DNA of 5,016 bases from WRDS01 sp964492775 (lineage in GTDB: Bacteria; Actinomycetota; Coriobacteriia; Anaerosomatales; PHET01), in NCBI GenBank assembly GCA_964492775.1, contig CAZBLH010000056.1, forward strand, positions 1-5,016, given 5' to 3'. Shown here piece by piece: positions 1 to 5,016 of the stretch. Below the pieces are notes generated by a model, which had not been told where the DNA came from, did not search any database, and was given only the letters and a program-made list of their open reading frames with translations. A program made the position numbers and the translations under genes. Numbering within the stretch: the stretch's first letter is position 1; every line of letters starts with the position of its first letter.

Positions 1-1423
1 GGTCCTCGGCCATCTTCTTGGTGAGCGTTGTGACGAGCACGCGCTCGTCGCGCTGCACGCGTTCTTCTATCTCGCCGATGAGATCATCGATCTGGCCCTT
101 CACGGGCCGCACAATCACTTGCGGGTCCACAAGTCCCGTCGGGCGGATGATCTGCTCGACGACCTGCTCGGCAACCGAAAGCTCGTAGTCTCCCGGAGTC
201 GCGGAAACGTAGACGAACTGCGGCACGCGCTGCTCGAACTCGTCGAACCGCAGCGGCCGATTGTCGAGCGCGCTCGGGAGGCGGAAGCCGTGGTCGACCA
301 GGGTGATCTTGCGGCTACGGTCGCCCTCGTGCATCCCTCGGATCTGCGGAACAGTCACGTGGGACTCGTCGATGATGCACAAGAAGTCGTCCGGAAAGTA
401 GTCGATGAGCGTGTTCGGGGGCTCGCCGGGTGCTCGGCCGTCAAGGTGGCGCGAGTAGTTCTCGATGCCGGAGCAGAAGCCCATCGTCTCGAGCATTTCA
501 AGATCGTAGTTCGTGCGCATTTCGAGCCGCTGTGCCTCGAGCAGCTTCCCCTCGGCCCTGAGTTCTTCGAGGCGACCTGTGAGTTCCTCATGGATCGTCG
601 CGAGAGCCTGCTTGAGCTTCGTCTTCTCGGTCACGTAGTGAGTGGCCGGCCAGACCGGGACCGACCGGTACGTGTTCAGGACCTCGCCGGTGAGCTGGTC
701 CACCTCGGCGATGAGCTCGATCTCGTCGCCGAAGAGCTCCACGCGCAGCGGGTGATCGGCGTAGGGCGGGAAGATATCGACGACATCGCCGCGTGCGCGG
801 AACGAGCCGCGCTCCACGGTGTAGTCGTTGCGGTCGTACTGGATCTCGATGAGATCGCGCAGCAACTGGTCGCGGTCGTAGCCCTTCGCCTTGTCGAGGA
901 AGACCGCGAGGCCCGCGTAGTCTTCTGGAGAGCCGATGCCGTAGATGCAGCTGACCGAGGCGACCACTACGACGTCGCGCCGGGAAAGCAGCGCGGCGGT
1001 GGCTGCGTGCCGAAGCTTCTCAACCTCCTCGTTGATGGAGGCGTCCTTCTCGATGAAGGTGTCCGTGGTGGGAACATAGGCTTCCGGCTGGTAGTAGTCG
1101 TAGTAGCTGACGAAGTACACGACGGCGTTGTCAGGCATGAACTCACGCAGCTCGGCGGCGAGCTGCGCCGCCAGCGTCTTGTTGGGCGCCATCACGAGCG
1201 TCGGTTTCTGCACGGCCTCGATGACCTTCGCCATTGTGAAAGTCTTGCCTGAGCCGGTCACGCCGAGAAGTGTCTGGTGGCGCAGCCCACCCTCCACTCC
1301 CTCGGCAAGCTCCGCGATCGCTTTGGGCTGGTCGCCCGCCGGCTCGAACGGGGACTCGACGCGCAACGCTCGAGCTTCCGAGCTGGCGGTCCGTGGCAGG
1401 CTCGTGCGTTTCTCGTCACTCAC
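1..1423 (-). CDS. uvrB: UvrABC excinuclease subunit B (UvrB), 3'-truncated by the window edge
   Basis: UvrB is the damage-verifying helicase-like subunit of nucleotide excision repair. It receives lesions from UvrA and recruits UvrC for incision. About 474 codons are visible. The order of motifs is diagnostic: GDQPKAI near residue 30, Walker A GVTGSGKT at 54-61, the motif APNKTLAAQ near 79, the DNA-clamping beta-hairpin with YYDYYQPEAYVPTTD at 107-121, the DEAD-like DESH at 352-355, then YVSATPGDYEL, and VLVTTLTKKMAED at the edge. The last helicase motifs and the UvrC-binding UVR domain lie outside the window. I chose the GTG at 1423 because it overlaps the TGA of the upstream gene as GTGA and has GGAG 9 nt before it. 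An ATG at 1438 is in frame but has no ribosome site, and a TTG at 1366 would give the length nearer to E. coli UvrB. No in-frame stop or frameshift is seen. Identification is very secure; the exact start is moderately so. Confidence 0.97.
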   Translation of the reverse strand, partial: MSDEKRTSLPRTASSEARALRVESPFEPAGDQPKAIAELAEGVEGGLRHQTLLGVTGSGKTFTMAKVIEAVQKPTLVMAPNKTLAAQLAAELREFMPDNAVVYFVSYYDYYQPEAYVPTTDTFIEKDASINEEVEKLRHAATAALLSRRDVVVVASVSCIYGIGSPEDYAGLAVFLDKAKGYDRDQLLRDLIEIQYDRNDYTVERGSFRARGDVVDIFPPYADHPLRVELFGDEIELIAEVDQLTGEVLNTYRSVPVWPATHYVTEKTKLKQALATIHEELTGRLEELRAEGKLLEAQRLEMRTNYDLEMLETMGFCSGIENYSRHLDGRAPGEPPNTLIDYFPDDFLCIIDESHVTVPQIRGMHEGDRSRKITLVDHGFRLPSALDNRPLRFDEFEQRVPQFVYVSATPGDYELSVAEQVVEQIIRPTGLVDPQVIVRPVKGQIDDLIGEIEERVQRDERVLVTTLTKKMAED

Positions 1424-2016
1424 TGTCGACTTCTCCATTCGGGGAACGCGTCCGGGTGCAGCCTCTCGTACTTGTCCTTACCCCGGGCAACCTTCAGGAC
1501 GAAATGCCGGGTCTCGGGAAAGTCTATGTTGTCGCGTATGTTGCCGCCTTCATCTGTCCACCGGTCCGCGTGCGCCAGACCGGCGTTGTAAGCCGCGAGC
1601 GCCACCTCGATCTCATGGTATCGCTCGACCAGGTAGCGCAGGTAGGCCGTGCCGTACTCGATGTTGACCTCCGGTTCCGACAGCTCGCCAAGGGGGAATC
1701 TGCCGGCGTCCACCCGCCCGCGCCGCGCGAGCTCCTCGGCCGTCGACGGCAGGATCTGCATCAGCCCCACTGCGCCAGCTCCGGACACCGCATCCGGCTG
1801 CCAAGCGGACTCTGCGTTGATGACCGACGCGACCAGGAACGGGTTCACCTCGTGGCGCAGCGCCGAGTCCTCGATCTCGGCCGCGTACCGCAGTGGGTAG
1901 TAGCGGCGTTGCCAGCTCTCGGGCCCTCTCAGAGCCAGGAACGTCACCGCCGCCAGGATCGCGAGCACCCCTAGCAGCAGCAAGCGGTACCAGTGCCTTC
2001 GGCCGCGCGTGACCAT
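1420..2016 (-). CDS. Membrane-anchored SLT-type lytic transglycosylase (GH23-like)
   Basis: This is a predicted peptidoglycan lytic transglycosylase of the soluble-lytic-transglycosylase (SLT, lysozyme-like) fold, which cleaves MurNAc-GlcNAc bonds with formation of 1,6-anhydroMurNAc. The protein is about 198 residues. A basic N-terminus (RGRRHWYR) is followed by one hydrophobic segment at about 12-29 with no lipobox or clear signal-peptidase site, so it is probably a type II anchor with the enzyme outside the membrane. The catalytic domain shows the putative catalytic Glu69 in NAES, GLMQI at 84-88, NIEYG at 118-122 and AYNAG at 142-146, all standard SLT motifs. There is no LysM or other wall-binding domain. 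Of the two adjacent ATGs (2019 and 2016), the second lies 7 nt from GAGG and the first only 4 nt; either one overlaps the coaE stop. A longer frame from 2067 would run further into coaE and is not favoured. Its 3' end overlaps the uvrB start. Its size and the WQRRYYPL lead-in resemble the short YjbJ-like enzymes of Gram-positives. Confidence 0.92.
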   Translation of the reverse strand: MVTRGRRHWYRLLLLGVLAILAAVTFLALRGPESWQRRYYPLRYAAEIEDSALRHEVNPFLVASVINAESAWQPDAVSGAGAVGLMQILPSTAEELARRGRVDAGRFPLGELSEPEVNIEYGTAYLRYLVERYHEIEVALAAYNAGLAHADRWTDEGGNIRDNIDFPETRHFVLKVARGKDKYERLHPDAFPEWRSRQ

Positions 2017-2645
2017 CATCGGCCCTCGTCGGCAGCCTCGAACCCAGCAACCAGCCGCTGCCAGCACTCTTCGAGCTTGCTGAGAAACGCCTCCTCGGTG
2101 CCGTCGTTCACGATCACCTCGGTAGCGAGCTGTGCTCGGACACCGTCTTCGACCTGAAGGGCGATACGACGGCGCGCGTCCTCCTCCTCGATACCTCGAC
2201 GTCCGGCCCGAGCGATGCGCGCCTCCACGGGCGCTTCAATCGCAAGGACCGCGTCGGCGATGTTCACGAGGCTCGGGACGTCGGTCAGTAGCGGCACCTC
2301 GACAGCGACGATCTTGGGCGGGCCGGACGCCTCGGCAAGGCGCTTCAGCTCGGCGTGCAGCCGCTCGAAGATCACCGGGTGCACGATCGCGTTCAAGCGC
2401 GCGGCCTCCTTGGGACCAGCGAACGCCGCGCGCGCCAAGGCTTCGCGGCTCACCGACTCCGGGACGGCGCCCGCCACATCATCGCCGAACTCGGCGAGTA
2501 CGCGCGAGACGGCAGGCTCTCCGTCGGCAAGTACTTCCCGAGCGATGCGGTCCACGTCAATCACGTGCGCTCCGAGCGCCGCGAAGAAGCGCGAGGCGGT
2601 GGACTTCCCGGCCCCTAGCCCACCTGTGAGAACGATGATGCGCAT
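2016..2645 (-). CDS. coaE: Dephospho-CoA kinase (CoaE)
   Basis: CoaE performs the last step of coenzyme A synthesis, ATP-dependent phosphorylation of the ribose 3'-hydroxyl of dephospho-CoA in the cytoplasm. The 209-residue length is normal for the family. Visible signatures are the P-loop GGLGAGKST at 8-16 (Ala where many members have Ser), VIDVDRIARE at 28-37 with the conserved acidic pair around Asp30/Asp32, LNAIVHP at 84-90, VPLL at 117-120, the arginine-rich lid region around 144-160 followed by RIALQ, and VIVNDGT at 177-183, which corresponds to the usual VIxNxG near the C-terminus. The start is fixed by the conserved MRIIVLTGG beginning. The ribosome site is weak: TAGG at 9 nt and GAGG at 13 nt, both overlapping the stop of the methyltransferase gene 10 nt upstream, which fits translational re-initiation. 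The coaE position between rpsA and uvrB is typical of actinobacteria. Confidence 0.96.
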   Translation of the reverse strand: MRIIVLTGGLGAGKSTASRFFAALGAHVIDVDRIAREVLADGEPAVSRVLAEFGDDVAGAVPESVSREALARAAFAGPKEAARLNAIVHPVIFERLHAELKRLAEASGPPKIVAVEVPLLTDVPSLVNIADAVLAIEAPVEARIARAGRRGIEEEDARRRIALQVEDGVRAQLATEVIVNDGTEEAFLSKLEECWQRLVAGFEAADEGR

Positions 2646-2655
2646 GAAGGAGTGC

Positions 2656-3366
2656 CTACCTCATCGCGCCAAGCAAGGCGAAGAGATTGTTCTTATGAAC
2701 GATGTCTACCCGAGAGAAGCCGGCCCGGTACAACACGTGGCTCTGGAACTCGATTGAACGCGGCGTATCGTTGAGCCGGATCTGCTCGAGAGCATGGTCC
2801 CGCTTCTCAGGCCCGAGGAGCGTCAAGAGGAACTCCCCGTACCGTTCCTGCATAAGCGCGTGGATCCTCGGGTCCACCTGCTCGACGAAGTCGGCAATCC
2901 AGAAGGAGCCACCGGGCCGCAGCGCGCGGCGGACCTTGCTGAAGACCGCCTCCCACTCCTCATCCTCCCGCAGGTGGTGCAGGGAGGCCGCCGCAACAAC
3001 GACATCGACTGCACTCTCGCCGAGCTCTGCCGAGCGGATATCGCCCTGAAGGATCTCCACGGCTCCCTGCGTGGCGGCGCCCACCCGCTCGCACGCGCGC
3101 TCCAGCATCGGACCGCTCAGGTCGAGCAGCGTAACGTCCGCACCGGGAAGCGCCCGCAGCAGCATCAAGGCGTAGTTGCCGGCTCCGCACCCGATGTCGA
3201 GGATGTGGCGCGCATCCGGGGTAACCGCGGCCGCACACGCCGAAGCAAGCTCCAGCATCACTGGGGCGTCGATGATGGTCGCCTGGCCCCGCTCAAGATC
3301 TGAGAAGCGCTCCACGTCCTCGTCGAATCGCCGTCGGATCTCGTCGGCCGAGGCCTTGTTCCGCAT
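2656..3366 (-). CDS. Class I SAM-dependent methyltransferase, substrate unknown
   Basis: A 236-residue single-domain Rossmann-fold methyltransferase. Motif I is ILDIGCGAGN at about 55-64, the SAM-ribose-binding acidic residue is Asp82 in LLDLS, GDI at 108-110 fits the adenine-binding position, VDVVVAAASLHHL at 120-132 is motif IV-like, and LRPGG at 149-153 is the usual post-strand-5 turn. The N-terminal FDEDVERFSDLERGQ and the C-terminal GF..VDIVHKNNLFALLGA recall CmoA/UbiE-like small-molecule or tRNA methyltransferases, but I cannot name a substrate. The start at ATG 3366 is chosen because AAGGAG lies 5 nt before it. The same frame stays open to an ATG at 3438, but those extra residues look like non-domain sequence and have no good ribosome site. 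It is the first gene of the tight cluster with coaE, the transglycosylase and uvrB. The domain call is secure; the function is open. Confidence 0.9.
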   Translation of the reverse strand: MRNKASADEIRRRFDEDVERFSDLERGQATIIDAPVMLELASACAAAVTPDARHILDIGCGAGNYALMLLRALPGADVTLLDLSGPMLERACERVGAATQGAVEILQGDIRSAELGESAVDVVVAAASLHHLREDEEWEAVFSKVRRALRPGGSFWIADFVEQVDPRIHALMQERYGEFLLTLLGPEKRDHALEQIRLNDTPRSIEFQSHVLYRAGFSRVDIVHKNNLFALLGAMR

Positions 3367-3371
3367 GCGCA

Positions 3372-3377
3372 CTCCTT
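3372..3377 (-). promoter_or_regulatory. Shine-Dalgarno of the methyltransferase gene
   Basis: The minus strand reads AAGGAG, 5 nt before the ATG at 3366. This is the strongest ribosome site of the four-gene cluster and decides the start against the upstream in-frame ATG at 3438. Confidence 0.8.
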
Positions 3378-3391
3378 CACTCGCCGAGGGG

Positions 3392-3406
3392 CTTGACGCT
3401 CTCAAG
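3392..3406. repeat. Short inverted repeat in the methyltransferase leader
   Basis: CTTGA-CGCTC-TCAAG is a perfect 5-bp inverted repeat with a 5-nt spacer, 26 nt upstream of the methyltransferase ATG. It could be a small operator or an RNA hairpin near the ribosome site, but 5-bp arms arise easily by chance. Confidence 0.3.
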
Positions 3407-3504
3407 AGGTGGGATTCCACCGTAGCAGACGCACTCACACCGCCGAACGGTTGTAAGCATTTCGAAGAGTGAACGTGCCCGACGCCGCGCCTGCGCCCCG
3501 GTCA

Positions 3505-3870
3505 TCACTTCGACGACCGAATCCTCGCAGTCCACGCCTCGACCACGCGCTGGATGACCTCCTCGGGCAAAGGCTTGCCGAGGTCGAACCTGAGCGTTCC
3601 CTTCCCGGACTGATACGGCGCGATGGCGCTCTTGAATGCCTCGTCCCCGTCCGGTACCGGGTAGAGCGAGACGTGGCTCTTCCAGCCGGCGAAGTACACC
3701 AGCCTCCGACCGTCCAGGCCGAAGGCCGGGATGTCGTAGGCGATCGTCTCCGTCGCCTCCGGGACCGTCTCTTTCACTATGGCCCGAACCCTCTCGAGCA
3801 CTTCCTGCGTCTCCGGTGGGAACTCGGCGATGTACTCATCGATCGATGCAGCTGGTGGTTTTCTGGGCAT
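3505..3870 (-). CDS. DUF1801 / YdhG-like domain protein
   Basis: A 121-residue soluble protein consisting of one DUF1801 (YdhG-like) domain. Recognisable elements are IDEYIAEFPPE near 10-20, the helix LERVRAIVKETVPEATE, AYDIPAF at 44-50, FAGWKSHVSLYP at 60-71 and YQSGKGTLRF at 86-95, ending in a helical segment PLPEEVIQRVVEA. There is no signal peptide or membrane segment. In Bacillus subtilis the family member YdhG (Fra) is described as a frataxin-like iron chaperone, and members are often annotated that way; many others are uncharacterised, so I do not transfer the role firmly. The start at 3870 is preferred because GGAGG lies 6 nt upstream. The open frame continues to an ATG at 3960 but the added residues are Arg/Ala-rich and unlike the family. 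The gene lies alone between the rpsA terminator and the methyltransferase leader. Confidence 0.9.
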   Translation of the reverse strand: MPRKPPAASIDEYIAEFPPETQEVLERVRAIVKETVPEATETIAYDIPAFGLDGRRLVYFAGWKSHVSLYPVPDGDEAFKSAIAPYQSGKGTLRFDLGKPLPEEVIQRVVEAWTARIRSSK

Positions 3871-3876
3871 GCGATG

Positions 3877-3881
3877 CCTCC
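3877..3881 (-). promoter_or_regulatory. Shine-Dalgarno of the DUF1801 gene
   Basis: The minus strand reads GGAGG, 6 nt before the ATG at 3870. It matches the anti-Shine-Dalgarno core and rules against the upstream in-frame start at 3960. Confidence 0.8.
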
Positions 3882-3934
3882 ATTGAAGAGCAGGCGCTCG
3901 GCGCGGCGCCTCACGGGAGTATCTGCCCGGAGTG

Positions 3935-3949
3935 TGCAGCTCTGCTGCA
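3935..3949. repeat. Interrupted palindrome upstream of the DUF1801 gene
   Basis: TGCAGC-TCT-GCTGCA has perfect 6-bp arms around a 3-nt centre, 65-79 nt before the DUF1801 start. The position suits an operator for a dimeric regulator. A weak -10-like GATACT lies just downstream on the minus strand without a matching -35. The regulatory role is inference only. Confidence 0.35.
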
Positions 3950-3984
3950 TCTCGCGGCAAGATAGAGGGCTCAGACTCAGTTCG

Positions 3985-4026
3985 CCGAGAAGAACAACGA
4001 GGCCGGAGCGCACTGCCCCGGCCTCG
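3985..4026 (-). terminator. Intrinsic terminator of rpsA
   Basis: CGAGGCCGG (3998-4006) and CCGGCCTCG (4018-4026) form a perfect 9-bp GC-rich stem with an 11-nt loop. On the minus strand the stem is followed by a T-rich run TTGTTCTTCT. It begins 27 nt after the rpsA stop codon, the expected place for Rho-independent termination of the rpsA transcript. On the plus strand the flank is CTAAGTC, not a T tract, so termination is one-directional. Confidence 0.85.
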
Positions 4027-4053
4027 CTAAGTCTAAAAGAGTGCGCCGCTGGA

Positions 4054-5016
4054 CTACTCGGCGACTTCCTCGGTCGCTGCTTCGTCTACAGCGGCTTCCT
4101 CGGCAGCGGCTTCCTCGGCGACCGGCTCCTCGGCAGCGGCCTCCTCGGCGACAGCTTCCTCGACGACCGGCTCCTCGGCGACAGCCTCATCGGCAGCGGC
4201 CTCCTCGACCGGAGCCTCCTCTGCTGCGACCTCTTCGACGACTGCCTCGTCCGCGACCGACTCATCGGCGGCAGCTTCCTCGGCCTCGTCCTCGCGGCCA
4301 GCGATCTCGATCTCGAACCCGAGGGTCTCGGCGGCCGAGCGCATCGAGAGCGAGATGCGGCGGCGCTCCTCGTCGATGTCCATGACCTTGACGTGGACGG
4401 TGTTACCCACGGCGGTCACCTGGTCCGGAGTCTCGACGTGGCCCTTGGCCATCTCCGAGATGTGCACCAAGCCCTCGACACCGTCGCCGAGCTCAACGAA
4501 CGCGCCGAACGGCACGAGCTTGGTCACGGTGCCCTCGATGATCGAACCGATCGGGAAGTTCTTGACGAGCTGCTTCCACGGGTCCTCGGTGGTCTGCTTG
4601 AGGCCGAGCGAGATGCGCTCGCGTCCGAGGTCGACGTCGAGCACCTGCACGTTGACGGGGTCGCCGACCTTCACGACCTCCGACGGGTGGTTGACGTGGC
4701 TCCAGGACAGCTCGGAGATGTGCACGAGGCCGTCGATGCCGCCGAGATCGACGAACGCGCCGAAGTCGACGATCGAGGAGACGGTACCCGGCAGGATCAT
4801 GCCCTTCTGGAGCTTGCCGAGAATCTCAGCGCGCTCGTTCTTGCGTCCTTCCTCGAGAACCACGCGGCGAGAAAGGACGACGTTGTTGCGGTTGCGGTCC
4901 ATCTCGATCACGCGAGCCTCAAGCCTGTCGCCGAGGAACGTGGAGAGATCTTTCACGCGGCGAAGGTCGACGAGCGATGCGGGCAGGAAGCCACGCAGGC
5001 CGATGGAAGTGCGATC
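4054..5016 (-). CDS. rpsA: 30S ribosomal protein S1, C-terminal part (5' end outside the window)
   Basis: S1 binds mRNA on the 30S subunit through tandem OB-fold S1 repeats and helps initiation. The visible 320 residues start inside a repeat (GLRGFLPASLVD, then RLEARVIEMDRNRNNVVLSRR at about 31-51), equivalent to repeat 2. They continue with a full repeat at about 69-141 (GTVSSIVDFGAFVDLGGIDGLVHISELSW to RISLGLKQT) and another at about 155-227 (GTVTKLVPFGAFVELGDGVEGLVHISEM to RISLSM). The linker sequence KQTTEDPW after the first full repeat is characteristic of S1. The protein then stops being OB-fold and ends in a lysine- and arginine-free acidic tail (246-320). This fits a four-repeat S1 as in actinobacteria rather than the six-repeat proteobacterial form. 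The reading frame is open to the last base of the window, so the start and the first repeat are missing. An intrinsic terminator follows. Confidence 0.97.
   Translation of the reverse strand, partial: DRTSIGLRGFLPASLVDLRRVKDLSTFLGDRLEARVIEMDRNRNNVVLSRRVVLEEGRKNERAEILGKLQKGMILPGTVSSIVDFGAFVDLGGIDGLVHISELSWSHVNHPSEVVKVGDPVNVQVLDVDLGRERISLGLKQTTEDPWKQLVKNFPIGSIIEGTVTKLVPFGAFVELGDGVEGLVHISEMAKGHVETPDQVTAVGNTVHVKVMDIDEERRRISLSMRSAAETLGFEIEIAGREDEAEEAAADESVADEAVVEEVAAEEAPVEEAAADEAVAEEPVVEEAVAEEAAAEEPVAEEAAAEEAAVDEAATEEVAE
4057..4281 (-). repeat. Fifteen tandem 15-bp units encoding acidic pentapeptides in the S1 tail
   Basis: The last 75 codons of rpsA divide without remainder into 15 pentads of the form (E/D)-E-x-x-x, where x is nearly always Ala, Val or Pro (for example EEAAA, DEAVA, EEPVV, EEAPV; last unit EEVAE). 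Each pentad carries two acidic residues and none carries a basic one. At DNA level the units are imperfect. A stretch reading CGACCGGCTCCTCGGC on the plus strand recurs identically at 4119-4134 and 4164-4179, that is 45 bp or three units apart, pointing to block duplication. Confidence 0.9.

Larger units (their letters stand above)
3367..3504 (-). other. Intergenic leader upstream of the four-gene cluster
   Basis: These 138 nt separate the DUF1801 stop from the preferred methyltransferase start. They would be expected to hold the cluster promoter, but I see no good -35/-10 pair on the minus strand; the closest are poor matches such as TTCGGC with TACGGT at 17 nt. There is no T-rich hairpin to end the DUF1801 transcript, so read-through from it remains possible. 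A short inverted repeat at 3392-3406 lies inside this leader. No convincing small gene is present; the in-frame extension of the methyltransferase to 3438 is not supported by a ribosome site. Confidence 0.5.

Noticed and set aside
119..1252. A 377-codon open frame on the plus strand opposite uvrB.
   Set aside because: The opposite strand encodes a full series of UvrB motifs in the same interval. The plus frame is rich in Val, Arg, Leu and Asp with no recognisable domain, as expected for the mirror of a high-GC gene.
1270..1974. A 234-codon plus-strand frame spanning the uvrB start and the transglycosylase.
   Set aside because: It crosses two well supported minus-strand genes, has no recognisable domain and is best explained as a GC-driven shadow.
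2132..2757. Several overlapping plus-strand frames opposite coaE.
   Set aside because: They are mutually overlapping, lack recognisable domains, and lie over a complete, motif-bearing CoaE on the minus strand.
3367..3438. N-terminal extension of the methyltransferase to an ATG at 3438.
   Set aside because: There is no ribosome site before 3438, while AAGGAG sits at ideal spacing before 3366, and the family-like sequence starts only after 3366.
3893..3910. GGCGC-TCGGCGCG-GCGCC inverted repeat just upstream of the DUF1801 ribosome site.
   Set aside because: The 5-bp GC-only arms are expected by chance in this composition, and no T tract follows on either strand.
3871..3960. N-terminal extension of the DUF1801 protein to an ATG at 3960.
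   Set aside because: GGAGG at 6 nt before 3870 marks the start, and the extra 30 residues are Arg/Ala-rich and outside the domain.
4057..4281. Regular short DNA repeats that could suggest a CRISPR or minisatellite array.
   Set aside because: The units are 15 bp, contiguous without spacers, imperfect, and in frame with the end of rpsA, so they are protein-coding repeats.
4041..4385. An Arg/Pro-rich plus-strand frame opposite the S1 tail.
   Set aside because: Its low-complexity composition (RRLPR/PRP patterns) is simply the antisense reading of the Ala/Glu pentad repeats.

Overview
The window is a GC-rich bacterial chromosome segment in which every supportable gene lies on the minus strand. 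Reading in the direction of transcription (high to low coordinates), the order is: the 3' two thirds of rpsA (ribosomal protein S1), a small DUF1801/YdhG-like gene, a class I SAM-dependent methyltransferase, coaE (dephospho-CoA kinase), a membrane-anchored SLT-type lytic transglycosylase, and the 5' two thirds of uvrB (excision nuclease subunit B). A high-GC Actinomycetota is the best guess. The S1 looks like the short, four-repeat kind, and rpsA, coaE and uvrB are also close neighbours in actinobacteria such as Mycobacterium. The class within the phylum cannot be fixed from this sequence; a deep-branching group is possible because of the transglycosylase and methyltransferase inserted in the cluster.

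The window falls into three transcriptional blocks. (1) rpsA (4054-5016) ends in a strong intrinsic terminator (about 3985-4026). (2) The DUF1801 gene (3505-3870) has its own good Shine-Dalgarno, sits alone between two non-coding gaps and is probably monocistronic or weakly linked to its neighbours. (3) Methyltransferase, coaE, transglycosylase and uvrB (3366 down to 1) form a very compact operon: a 10-nt gap, then a 1- to 4-nt stop/start overlap, then a 4-nt GTGA overlap, which suggests translational coupling.

The products do not form one pathway. They mix translation (S1), cofactor synthesis (CoaE), cell-wall turnover (transglycosylase), DNA repair (UvrB) and an unassigned methylation. Most of this is conserved housekeeping. 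The feature most worth a second look is the C-terminal tail of S1, an uninterrupted array of 15 acidic pentapeptides (15-bp units, 4057-4281). I found no RNA genes, mobile elements, CRISPR arrays or prophage genes, and no convincing undescribed system. Long open frames on the plus strand opposite these genes are judged to be coding shadows.
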